Source: an uncultured Sulfurovum sp.
Lineage (GTDB): Bacteria > Campylobacterota > Campylobacteria > Campylobacterales > Sulfurovaceae
NCBI GenBank assembly: GCA_947313765.1
Contig: CAMZNQ010000175.1
Coordinates: 1 to 7,751, forward strand
Direction: 5' to 3'
Length of the DNA: 7,751 nucleotides
Numbering within the stretch: position 1 is the first letter of the stretch; each line of letters starts with the position of its first letter. The notes beneath the pieces are model-generated. The model had not been told where the DNA came from. It searched no databases and saw only the letters and a list, made by a program, of their open reading frames with translations. The translations under genes and the position numbers were made by a program. Shown here piece after piece: positions 1-6,539 of the stretch.

Positions 1-622
1 TAAATTCAACAACCTCATCAAAATCTAATCTTAACTGTTCTGATTGCGTATTGATTCTATAACCAAATGGTAGCAACATAGATATTTGAAATTTTGTAGT
101 ATCCAACTTTAATAGCTCCTCTAACTTAGTTTTTTCAAAACCCTCAATAGGACAAGAGTCAATACCCTCAAAAGCTCCTGCTATCATCATGTTACCAACT
201 GCTATCTATGTCTGTCTTGCTGTCCACTCATAGATGTTTTTATCTGAACTAAGAGTATCTGCTAGATGATTAGAGTAGAGTTCAATATACCCTGCAATCT
301 GCTCTTGGCTTAATGGTCGTCTAGCAAAACGTTTCTCAACCTCTCCAGAAGATGGTTTAACACTATCTATCCCTGCCAATACAATAACTAAATGTGAACA
401 AGTTGTTATCTGTGGCTGATTCCAACACAAAGGTTGTATCTTCTCTTTTAACTCTTGATTTGTAACTACTAAAAACTTCCAAGCCTCCATTCCAAAAGAG
501 CTTGGGCTTTTTTGTCCTGCCTCTAAGATATATCTTATCTTCTCATCTGAAATCTTTTTACTCTCATCAAATATCTTACAAGCGTGTCTAAATGACATTG
601 CTTCTGTAAATTGATTTTTCAT
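1..622 (-). pseudogene. FMN nitroreductase (NAD(P)H-dependent), interrupted by an in-frame amber codon, 3' end beyond window
   Basis: The family is the FMN-dependent NfsB-like nitroreductases, cytosolic flavoproteins that reduce nitro compounds or quinones with NAD(P)H. Seen here: an N-terminal FMN-phosphate contact region FRHACKIFDESK (about residues 11-22), then SPSSFGMEAWKFLVV, and the ARQT segment. A TAG at 206-208 (codon 139) interrupts it. Translation in the same frame continues without another stop to the window edge, giving IAVGNMM, then GIDSCPIEGFEK, PFGYR and FDEVVEF, which is the normal C-terminal half. About 207 codons are visible, near full length. The start at 622 is preferred over the ATG at 634: GGAG (629-632) lies 6 bases before it, and its ATG overlaps the upstream stop as ATGA. 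It is the last visible gene of the ubiE run. The lesion may be a real nonsense mutation, a sequencing error or readthrough; the family call is firm. Confidence 0.88.
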
Positions 623-948
623 CTTTCTCTCCATCTTTTAATATCATTCCAAAAAATCCAAACTAAAAAGGCAATTCCAAATCCAATATTTAGAAAACTA
701 ATCTCTCCTGTAAATATTTTTGGAATAGACCACTCTAAAAGCTCACTCATTGGAGTTTGAGGTGCGTTATGGATTAACTCCATCAACCAGATAGTTATCT
801 CTTTATACCACATAACATTAATAACCTCAGGTACAAAAAAGAGTAGAACTACACCTAAAACACCCCAAATATTTTTTTTTGGTTTAATCTTCTCTAGCTT
901 CTCTTGAAATTTTGGATTATTTTTTAAATTATCTAATCTATTTTTCAT
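619..948 (-). CDS. small two-helix membrane protein of unknown function
   Basis: This is a 109-residue protein I do not recognise as a named family. The N-terminus is charged and lysine-rich (residues 1-26). It is followed by a hydrophobic segment at about 28-46 (GVLGVVLLFFVPEVI), an amphipathic middle (50-82), a second hydrophobic segment at about 86-101 (LNIGFGIAFLVWIFW), and a basic end, KRWRER. By the positive-inside rule both ends would be cytoplasmic, making a hairpin in the inner membrane. Its ATG overlaps the ubiE TGA as ATGA, and its own TGA overlaps the nitroreductase ATG in the same way. Translation is therefore probably coupled, since no good Shine-Dalgarno sequence precedes it. 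The placement suggests a link to membrane quinone metabolism, but this is only inference. The gene contains an A9 run (minus strand, 872-880). Confidence 0.8.
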   Translation of the reverse strand: MKNRLDNLKNNPKFQEKLEKIKPKKNIWGVLGVVLLFFVPEVINVMWYKEITIWLMELIHNAPQTPMSELLEWSIPKIFTGEISFLNIGFGIAFLVWIFWNDIKRWRER

Positions 949-1676
949 ATTTTTTGAGCTATCAATAGTGTTGAGATTCCCATTGTAAATGATTTTGTAT
1001 ATCTCATTTTAAATCCTGCATCTTCTAGCTCTTTTTCTAACATCTTTGTAGTTAAAAAATCCTCTATAGAGTCTGGAAGATATTTGTAGGCTTCATAGTT
1101 CTTTGAAATCAATCCTCCTACTCTAGGAAGAACTCTCTTCATGCCAAAATCAACAACTCTATCAAACATACCTGCTCTCTCTTGTTTTGTAAACTCCAAG
1201 ATAACAACAATTCCATTTGGTTTTAATGCTCTATGGAACTCTTGAAGTGCTTCAACTCTATCAACTACATTTCTGATTCCATAAGAGATAGATATTAACT
1301 CTGTTGATTCATCTTTTACAGGTAACTCTTGTGCCTTACCCTCTTTAAACTCTGCAAAATCAATCTTATTTCGTGCTACCTCTAACATTCCTACTGATGG
1401 GTCAACTCCAACATAGTCTTGAACTACAATCCCTTTTTTTTGGGCATACTCTCTCCAAAAAAGGAGTAAATCTCCAGTACCACATGCTACATCTGTAATC
1501 TGTGTAAGAGCTTTAAGTTCTAAAATTTCATAAGCCTTTTCACATGCTGTTCTTCGCCACTTAATATCTATCCCCATGCTAAGAACTCGGTTTGTTAAAT
1601 CATAGGTTGATGCGATATCATCAAACATATTTACTATTTTATCTTGCTTCTCTTTTTTATCTATCTTCTTTTCCAA
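945..1676 (-). CDS. ubiE: demethylmenaquinone / ubiquinone C-methyltransferase UbiE (MenG)
   Basis: This enzyme transfers a methyl group from S-adenosylmethionine to the quinone ring, the last step of menaquinone synthesis in organisms that use menaquinone. Seen in the 243 residues: the UbiE N-terminal signature FDDIASTYDLTNRVLS (18-33) with IKW (38-40); SAM motif I DVACGTGDL (62-70); the acidic residue D92 in VGVDPS; ISYGIRNV (130-137), the family's FGIRNV block; and LKPNG (151-155). It ends with KYLPDSIEDF and a GISTLLIA strand. The length is typical. The start is TTG at 1674-1676, supported by GGAG at 1686-1689 nine bases upstream. The first in-frame ATG (residue 17) has no ribosome binding site and would cut into the fold. 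A TATAAT box lies at 1704-1709. The TGA overlaps the next start. Since Campylobacterota normally use menaquinone, the MenG role is the likely one. Confidence 0.95.
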   Translation of the reverse strand: MEKKIDKKEKQDKIVNMFDDIASTYDLTNRVLSMGIDIKWRRTACEKAYEILELKALTQITDVACGTGDLLLFWREYAQKKGIVVQDYVGVDPSVGMLEVARNKIDFAEFKEGKAQELPVKDESTELISISYGIRNVVDRVEALQEFHRALKPNGIVVILEFTKQERAGMFDRVVDFGMKRVLPRVGGLISKNYEAYKYLPDSIEDFLTTKMLEKELEDAGFKMRYTKSFTMGISTLLIAQKI

Positions 1677-1685
1677 AATTGATTT

Positions 1686-1689
1686 CTCC
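1686..1689 (-). promoter_or_regulatory. ribosome binding site fixing the TTG start of ubiE
   Basis: The minus strand reads GGAG here, nine bases before TTG at 1676. It is the only clear Shine-Dalgarno sequence near the N-terminus, and it decides for the TTG start over the ATG at residue 17. Confidence 0.65.
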
Positions 1690-1703
1690 GTCTTTTTATT
1701 AAA

Positions 1704-1709
1704 ATTATA
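1704..1709 (-). promoter_or_regulatory. candidate -10 box (TATAAT) for ubiE
   Basis: A perfect TATAAT lies on the minus strand immediately after the helicase stop codon, 27 bases before the ubiE start. This predicts a leader of about 20 bases. No TTGACA-like -35 is visible at 16-18 bases upstream, which is usual for Campylobacterota sigma-70 promoters but lowers certainty in AT-rich DNA. Confidence 0.42.
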
Positions 1710-3032
1710 CTATTTTCTTCTCTTTTTACTCTTTTTACTAACTCCTTGATTTGCATCAAGAGATTTAAATCCATCACGCTTAGTTACTTTACGCTTCTTT
1801 TTTGTAGGAGTAGAACTATTTTTTCTCTTACCAAAAGCACCATTAGTTCTCTTTTTTAGATTACTATTTTTTCTTGCACCTCTCTGCTCTTTTTCCACTT
1901 TAGGAGGAGTATAGCCATCTATCTCCTGACGCTCTACTGCTCTACCCATTAATCGTTCAACATCTCTCATTGCCACCTCTTCATTCGGAGAGAGTAGGGT
2001 AATGGCCAATCCTTTTTTTCCTGCACGTCCTGTTCTTCCTACTCTATGAATAAAATCTCCTGTAACATGAGGAATATCATAGTTTATAACTACTTCTAAA
2101 GAGGGAATATCAATTCCTCTAGCAACTATATCTGTTGCAACAAGTACACGAGTCACTCCCTCTTTAAAAGATGCTAAAGCTCTAGCACGTATACCAGAAC
2201 TCTTATCTCCATGAATTACAGAACTTTTTAAACCACTTAAATTCAACTCTCTACCAACTCTATCTGCCTCCTCTTTTTTGCGAACAAATACTAAAACTTG
2301 TTTATAGTTCTTTGAACCAATTAAGTAGGATAAAAGCTCCATTTTTAATTCAGGAGTTACAGGATGAATAATCTGTTTTACGTTTCTTGCTGATGTTCCC
2401 ATACTATCTACCTCTATGAGTTTAGGACGCTGTAAAATCTGTTCTGCTAAACGTTTAACAGAGCTAGATAGAGTGGCTGTTATCAATATGTTTTGACGTT
2501 TTTTTGGTAGATGAGAGATAACTTTAGTAACTTCATAAACAAACCCCATATCTAAAATGGTATCTGCTTCATCAAGAACTAAATAGCGAACAGCATTAAG
2601 ATTGATATTTTTTTGTTGAATATGCTCCAATAGTCGTCCAGAAGTAGAGACTACAATATCAGTACCCTTTTTAAGTCGATTAGCTTGTGAAGTTATATTT
2701 GCTCCACCATAAAGAACTACAGATTTTAAAGGAAGATACTTGCTGTAAACTTCAAAACTCTCATGAACCTGCTTTGCTAACTCACGTGTAGGTACAATGA
2801 TAACTGCTCTAAGATGGTGTTTTCCCTCTTGATGCTCTTTCATAATCTCTTGAAGAATAGGTAGAGCAAATCCTGCTGTTTTACCTGTACCTGTCATTGC
2901 CCCAGCCATAATATCACGTCCACCAAATATGGTTGGAATTAACTCTTTTTGAATAGGTGTTGGATTTTCATAGTCTCTCTCTTTAAGAGATTTTATTATT
3001 TGAGATGATAAACCAAGGGTGGAAAAGGACAT
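1710..3032 (-). CDS. RhlE-like DEAD-box ATP-dependent RNA helicase with basic C-terminal tail
   Basis: This is a cytosolic helicase that unwinds short RNA duplexes with ATP, with likely roles in ribosome assembly, RNA decay or cold growth. Seen in 440 residues: the RhlE-like start MSFSTLGLS; Q motif with PTPIQ (24-28); motif I AMTGTGKT (45-52); Ia PTRELA (81-86); Ib TSGR (130-133); II DEAD (154-157); III TAT (185-187); IV LVFV (247-250); V ATDIVARGID (299-308); and VI HRVGRTGR (329-336). From about 376 a lysine/arginine-rich, low-complexity tail runs to KKSKKRRK and should bind RNA. Three motifs differ from the common forms: AMTG for A[QS]TG, TSGR for TPGR, and TAT for SAT. Both RecA domains are complete and ATP and arginine-finger residues are present, so activity is expected. 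It sits 45 bases after acpS and 33 before ubiE. RhlE versus another subgroup cannot be settled by eye. Confidence 0.94.
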   Translation of the reverse strand: MSFSTLGLSSQIIKSLKERDYENPTPIQKELIPTIFGGRDIMAGAMTGTGKTAGFALPILQEIMKEHQEGKHHLRAVIIVPTRELAKQVHESFEVYSKYLPLKSVVLYGGANITSQANRLKKGTDIVVSTSGRLLEHIQQKNINLNAVRYLVLDEADTILDMGFVYEVTKVISHLPKKRQNILITATLSSSVKRLAEQILQRPKLIEVDSMGTSARNVKQIIHPVTPELKMELLSYLIGSKNYKQVLVFVRKKEEADRVGRELNLSGLKSSVIHGDKSSGIRARALASFKEGVTRVLVATDIVARGIDIPSLEVVINYDIPHVTGDFIHRVGRTGRAGKKGLAITLLSPNEEVAMRDVERLMGRAVERQEIDGYTPPKVEKEQRGARKNSNLKKRTNGAFGKRKNSSTPTKKKRKVTKRDGFKSLDANQGVSKKSKKRRK

Positions 3033-3059
3033 AATTTAGTCTCTTTTTATTTTTTTGTA

Positions 3060-3065
3060 AGTATA
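3060..3065 (-). promoter_or_regulatory. candidate -10 box (TATACT) for the DEAD-box helicase
   Basis: TATACT lies in the 45-base gap between acpS and the helicase, 27 bases before the ATG at 3032. That is the same spacing as the TATAAT box before ubiE. No -35 consensus is visible at the expected distance. The box is part of the palindrome AGTATACT (3060-3067). Confidence 0.38.
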
Positions 3066-3077
3066 CTATTTGTTTTA

Positions 3078-3437
3078 TCAAATTCTAGTTTGTAATAGTA
3101 TAACAACTGCAATAGCAAAACCTCCATCATGAGCGATGGATAGGGAAGAGCTTTTAATTTTGTGAATTTTTTGAGCTTTTTGGCTCAATTTAAAGTGTGG
3201 TGCATTTTTAGAATCTTTATAGATGATAATATCATGAAATGAAAGCTCTCTTCCTATGCCACAACCTAATGCTTTAGAGATTGCCTCTTTTGATGCCCAA
3301 TATCCTGCAATACTCTCTGCTTTTGTAGATAACATCTGTTCACTTTCATCTAAAAATCTATCTAAAAATTTTTTACCAAACTTATCTATTGATTTTTCTA
3401 TTCTACTGATTACAGTAATATCTGTTCCTATTTTCAT
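3078..3437 (-). CDS. acpS: holo-[acyl-carrier-protein] synthase AcpS
   Basis: AcpS moves the 4'-phosphopantetheine arm of coenzyme A onto a serine of apo-ACP, which activates the carrier for fatty acid synthesis (EC 2.7.8.7). At 119 residues it has the usual length of the group I, trimeric type. Seen: KIGTDI at the N-terminus with the magnesium ligand D6; the WASKEAISKALGCG block (47-60) with E51, equivalent to the usual FAAKEA; and SIAHDGGFAIA (100-110), the family's SxSHD strand. The start at 3437 gives the canonical MKIGTDI beginning. No strong Shine-Dalgarno precedes it, so expression may be modest. It is the first gene of the leftward block and is divergent from the MlaE-like permease. 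Confidence 0.95.
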   Translation of the reverse strand: MKIGTDITVISRIEKSIDKFGKKFLDRFLDESEQMLSTKAESIAGYWASKEAISKALGCGIGRELSFHDIIIYKDSKNAPHFKLSQKAQKIHKIKSSSLSIAHDGGFAIAVVILLQTRI

Positions 3438-3498
3438 AAAGTTAGTTTAGCATATTTTTAGATAAAATAAATAAAAAATATTTTATAAAAAGAGCCAT
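3438..3498. promoter_or_regulatory. divergent promoter region between acpS and the MlaE-like permease
   Basis: This is the only divergent gap in the window, so promoters must fire both ways from here or nearby. It is almost pure A/T. Rightward, TAAAAT (3463-3468) lies 30 bases before the permease ATG, followed by a short AGAG before the start. Leftward, TATGCT (3454-3449) is possible but very close to the acpS start. The exact boxes are uncertain. Confidence 0.4.
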
Positions 3499-4293
3499 AT
3501 GATAGAATCAATCTTTGCATTTATTGGTAGACCCTTTGTTAATTTTATGAAAAAGATGGATGGATTTGGTGCATTCATACTTTTTCAACTACATCTATTT
3601 CCATTAATCTTTAAGCGTCCATGGAGATTTAAACAGATATTTGAACAGACTGAAGTTGTAGCCATTGGAACATTTGGAGTTATCTTTTTAACAGCACTGT
3701 TTTTAGGTCTAATTGAAGCTGTTCAACTCTATCAAGGATTTTCAAAATTTGGGGCAGAGAGCTTTATGGGGTATACTATATTTATCTCCATCAGTAGAGA
3801 ACTAGCACCTCTTTTAGCAGGTCTTATGGTAACAGCACAAGCCATATCATCTATGTCTGCTGAACTTGGAACTATGAGAGTAACTGAACAGATTGATGCC
3901 ATTGAAACATTGGCTGTTGATTCTAAAAAATATCTGATTATTCCTAGAATTATTGCAACTACTATTGCTGTACCTCTTTTGGTTATTGCTTTTGATTTTA
4001 TCTCAAATATGTCGGCGTTTATGATGGCTTGGTTTGCTCTTGATATGAACCCTGTTGTATATGCAGATAGCATTAATCAGTTGTTGCATTTTTCAGATAT
4101 TGGCTCTGGTATCTTAAAAGGACTTTTATATGGTTATCTTATTGGAACTATTGGCTCTTATGTAGGATACCACACAACTGGTGGAGCAAAAGGGGTGGGC
4201 GTATCAACAACAAAGGCTGTTGTTTTAGCCTCTGTTACTGTTTTTATTGCTGACCTATTTCTATCTATTATATTTTTGGCGTTGGATTGGTAG
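3499..4293 (+). CDS. mlaE: MlaE-family ABC transporter permease (lipid/phospholipid transport)
   Basis: This is an inner-membrane permease of the MlaE/YrbE/Ttg2B family, which with an MlaF-type ATPase and an MCE-domain protein moves phospholipids between inner and outer membranes. Seen in 264 residues: hydrophobic spans at about 53-75, 95-115, 146-168, 205-225 and 242-262; the conserved RELAPLLAGLMVTAQ (100-114); the coupling-helix motif AELGTMRVTEQIDAIETL (121-138); and GGAKGVGVSTTKAVV (228-242). There is no N-terminal STAS domain. It is the only plus-strand gene in the window. No ATPase or MCE gene follows; instead the frame runs 26 bases into the 3' end of hisD. Partners must be encoded elsewhere or this copy acts with a shared ATPase. 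Campylobacter IamB belongs to the same family. Substrate is not deducible here. Confidence 0.93.
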   Translation: MIESIFAFIGRPFVNFMKKMDGFGAFILFQLHLFPLIFKRPWRFKQIFEQTEVVAIGTFGVIFLTALFLGLIEAVQLYQGFSKFGAESFMGYTIFISISRELAPLLAGLMVTAQAISSMSAELGTMRVTEQIDAIETLAVDSKKYLIIPRIIATTIAVPLLVIAFDFISNMSAFMMAWFALDMNPVVYADSINQLLHFSDIGSGILKGLLYGYLIGTIGSYVGYHTTGGAKGVGVSTTKAVVLASVTVFIADLFLSIIFLALDW

Positions 4294-5581
4294 AGAGTCT
4301 GATTCTAACAGACTCTTCATGAGCTGTTAACCCCTCTGTGTTTGCAATTAAGGCACAAGCCTCTCCAATCTCCTCTAATCCCTCTTTTGTCATTGAGATG
4401 ATAGAAGATTTTTTTAGAAAGTGGTCTACACTTAGAGGAGAGTAGAACTTAGCTGTCCCACCTGTTGGTAGTGTATGATTTGGCCCTGCAATGTAGTCTC
4501 CAATTGGTTCAGGGGTATACTCTCCTAAAAAGATAGCTCCTGCATGTTTAACTTTTGACAATAACTCCATAGGGTTTGATGTAACTATCTCTAAATGTTC
4601 AGGTGCAATTTGGTTCATCAACTCAATCGCCTCATCCATTGTTTGAGTAATAATAATTGCTCCACGCTCTTTAATTGATTTTCTAGCTATCTCTTCTCTA
4701 CTTAGTTTACCTAAGAACTCCTCTATCTTATTGGATACTTTAGATGCTAATGATTTATCAGTAGTAATCAATATGGATGATGCCATCTCGTCATGTTCTG
4801 CTTGTGAGAGTAAATCTATGGCTAGATAGTCTGCTCTAGCTGTAGAGTCTGCTAAGATTCCTATCTCACTAGGCCCTGCTATCATATCAATATTTACATC
4901 TCCATATACCAATTTTTTAGCTGTTGCTACAAAGATATTTCCCGGGCCTGTAATTACATCTACCTTAGGTATGGTCTCTGTACCATAAGCCATTGCTCCA
5001 ATAGCAGAAGCTCCACCAACCTTAAAGACCTTTGTAACTCTACATAGATGACATGCAGCTAAAAGAAGTTCATTTAGCTCATTATCAGGTGCAGGAGTAC
5101 ATACAACAATCTCTTCTACTCCTGCAACAATAGCAGGTATAGCATTCATCAATAGAGATGATGGGTATGCTGCTTTTCCACCTGGGATATATAGTCCTGC
5201 CAAATCAACAGCTGTTACCTTTTGTCCTAACATAGAACCATTTTTTTCAAAATCAAACCAAGATTTTGGCATTAATTTTTGATGATAATTTTCTATTCTA
5301 TCGTATGCTAGATGTAGTGCATCTCTTAGTGTAGGGTCAATATTATTGTACGCCTCTTCCATAGAGCTTAAGCTAACCTGCAACTCTTCATCGAAACTTG
5401 GACTCCATCGGTCAAATTTCCCAATATGCTCTTTTAATGCTTGATTTCCATCTTTTTTAATATCATCAAGAAGCCCTTTTACAATAGATGTTACACCATC
5501 TATATCCATCGCTCCACGTTCTAAAAGCTCATTGAACTCATCTTGAAAATTTTTATCTTTTGTACTAAATATCTTCACCAT
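4268..5581 (-). CDS. hisD: histidinol dehydrogenase
   Basis: HisD is a zinc-dependent cytosolic dimer that oxidises L-histidinol to L-histidine in two NAD steps (EC 1.1.1.23). With the ATG at 5581 it has 437 residues, the normal length. Seen: [14 protein letters not shown] (about 129-142); [13 protein letters not shown] (210-222); [12 protein letters not shown] (234-245); LLSQAEHDE with zinc ligands Q260 and H263; catalytic APEH with E328/H329; GDY with zinc ligand D362; and TAHEES with H421. All correspond to the Escherichia coli active-site set. Translation is coupled to the PLP enzyme gene, since the two overlap by 17 bases. GAGG/GGAG at 5584-5590 precedes both ATG (5581) and the adjacent GTG (5578); either could start. 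A longer frame from 5614 begins before this ribosome binding site and is unlikely. The 3' end overlaps the convergent permease by 26 bases. Confidence 0.96.
   Translation of the reverse strand: MVKIFSTKDKNFQDEFNELLERGAMDIDGVTSIVKGLLDDIKKDGNQALKEHIGKFDRWSPSFDEELQVSLSSMEEAYNNIDPTLRDALHLAYDRIENYHQKLMPKSWFDFEKNGSMLGQKVTAVDLAGLYIPGGKAAYPSSLLMNAIPAIVAGVEEIVVCTPAPDNELNELLLAACHLCRVTKVFKVGGASAIGAMAYGTETIPKVDVITGPGNIFVATAKKLVYGDVNIDMIAGPSEIGILADSTARADYLAIDLLSQAEHDEMASSILITTDKSLASKVSNKIEEFLGKLSREEIARKSIKERGAIIITQTMDEAIELMNQIAPEHLEIVTSNPMELLSKVKHAGAIFLGEYTPEPIGDYIAGPNHTLPTGGTAKFYSPLSVDHFLKKSSIISMTKEGLEEIGEACALIANTEGLTAHEESVRIRLSTNPTPKI
4294..4316 (+). terminator. hairpin at the 3' end of the MlaE-like gene, inside hisD
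   Basis: A perfect 8-bp inverted repeat (AGAGTCTG, 7-base loop, CAGACTCT) begins on the base after the permease stop codon. It lies in hisD codons for the segment just after H421. No T-run follows on the plus strand, so it is not a classical intrinsic terminator. It could stabilise the 3' end or pause polymerase before convergent collision. On the minus strand it would also fold in the hisD mRNA. Confidence 0.4.
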
Positions 5582-6449
5582 ATCTCCTCTTATATCTTGC
5601 CAACATACTCTCATTCCCTATCAAGCCACCTTGATGAATATAGAGTATAGGCTTTTTAAAAATTTGTGGATTTTCCAAGAGTGTTAACCACCCATGTGGG
5701 TCATAGAGTAAATCAAACTCTATCTCCATATTTTTTTGTAATTCTAACCAAATATTATAAGATTCCTTGTAGAGTTTTCCAAAGTGTCTTTTTTTAGATG
5801 GAGTTATGATGGTTGGATGAAGAGTTTCATCTTTTTCTAACATTAGAAACTGTTTTTTCAGATAATCAACATCTCCCACGCAAGGCGTTGTAAAAACATT
5901 AGGTGACTCTATTTCTAACTCATTAAAAGATTTTGACAAGTAGAGAGCAGTTGTTCCTGTACCTGAGGGTAAAAAGATATTTAACTCATCAAGATTCTTT
6001 TCTCTCTTCCACTCTAAAATCTCTTTTGCTAATATCTCCATTCCATATTCTGCCTCTTTTTGTCTTCCACCCTCTTCAATCACTAGAGTATCTTTTTCTG
6101 TTATCTTGGTAGGAGTAGTAGAGCCTATATGAATTTTCATTCCATTTTCAACTGCATATCTATAGTTACCATGAGGATTATCTTTGAGATATGAAGCTAA
6201 ATGGTCTACATAGTAATCAAACTTCCAACCCTTCTTTTTTGCAAGAACAGATAGTGAGTACATTGCATTTGATTGAGCTGAACCGTATGATATTACATTT
6301 TTAATATGGCCAAAATCATGAGTTAAGAAGTAGTGAAACTTACGAGCTTTATTGCCTGAGAAATCTTTAGATAGTAAATCATCTCTTTTTATATAAATGG
6401 TATAATTTCTAAACAGTTTTTTTTGGGTTGGGGAGTTTTTTATTTTGAT
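5565..6449 (-). CDS. PLP-dependent ACC deaminase / D-cysteine desulfhydrase family enzyme with a non-canonical start
   Basis: This is a fold-type II PLP enzyme. The family includes 1-aminocyclopropane-1-carboxylate deaminase and D-cysteine desulfhydrase; the real substrate is not deducible. Numbering from ATC at 6449 (294 residues): SPTQ (6-9), YIKRDDL (19-25), the PLP-lysine motif SGNKARK with K34, SYGSAQSNAMYS (about 55-66), EEGG (125-128), the phosphate-binding SGTGTT (162-167), and HQGG (272-275). The first ATG is at 6263 (residue 63) and would delete the lysine, so it cannot be the start of a working enzyme. Between the upstream stop TAG (6462-6464) and the conserved N-terminus there is no ATG, GTG or TTG. 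ATT (6452), ATC (6449) and ATA (6443) are the only sensible candidates; a weak AGAAAG precedes them. Either a rare start or a mutated ATG is implied. The 3' end overlaps hisD by 17 bases. Confidence 0.85.
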   Translation of the reverse strand: MKIKNSPTQKKLFRNYTIYIKRDDLLSKDFSGNKARKFHYFLTHDFGHIKNVISYGSAQSNAMYSLSVLAKKKGWKFDYYVDHLASYLKDNPHGNYRYAVENGMKIHIGSTTPTKITEKDTLVIEEGGRQKEAEYGMEILAKEILEWKREKNLDELNIFLPSGTGTTALYLSKSFNELEIESPNVFTTPCVGDVDYLKKQFLMLEKDETLHPTIITPSKKRHFGKLYKESYNIWLELQKNMEIEFDLLYDPHGWLTLLENPQIFKKPILYIHQGGLIGNESMLARYKRRYGEDI

Positions 6450-6502
6450 AATATATACTTTCTAACTTTGATATTTTTATATTTTATATTTTCACCCTCT
6501 AA

Positions 6503-6539
6503 TAAAAGATAGAAAAATACTATCTTTTAGTTTTTTTTT
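6503..6539 (+). terminator. intrinsic terminator hairpin with T9 tract, plus orientation
   Basis: A 10-bp perfect stem (6503-6512 with 6520-6529; TAAAAGATAG / CTATCTTTTA) with a 7-base loop is followed after one base by nine T residues (6531-6539). This is the classical form for plus-strand transcription. The minus-strand gene that ends here has its stop codon (6520-6522) inside the right arm. In that direction the stem is followed only by TTAGAGGG, so it would be a poor terminator for that gene, though the stem would still form. Confidence 0.55.

Noticed and set aside
206..208. Pyrrolysine insertion at the amber codon
   Set aside because: Nitroreductases do not use pyrrolysine, no pyl genes are seen, and the site matches a plain tyrosine.
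623..634. Alternative nitroreductase start four codons upstream (MERK)
   Set aside because: These codons contain the GGAG ribosome binding site for the ATG at 622, which also overlaps the upstream stop as ATGA.
872..880. A9 tract (minus strand) as a phase-variable switch in the membrane protein gene
   Set aside because: Nine adenines encoding lysines are common in AT-rich genomes. Phase-variable genes of this group usually carry G/C tracts and encode surface functions.
3256..3450. Plus-strand open frame over acpS
   Set aside because: acpS motifs on the other strand explain the region, and the frame has no recognisable content.
3732..4073. Minus-strand open frame inside the MlaE-like gene
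   Set aside because: It lies opposite a clearly coding family protein and shows no motif of its own.
5582..5614. hisD start at 5614 adding 11 residues
   Set aside because: It would reach far into the upstream gene, and the good ribosome binding site at 5584-5590 lies after it. The extra residues do not resemble a HisD N-terminus.
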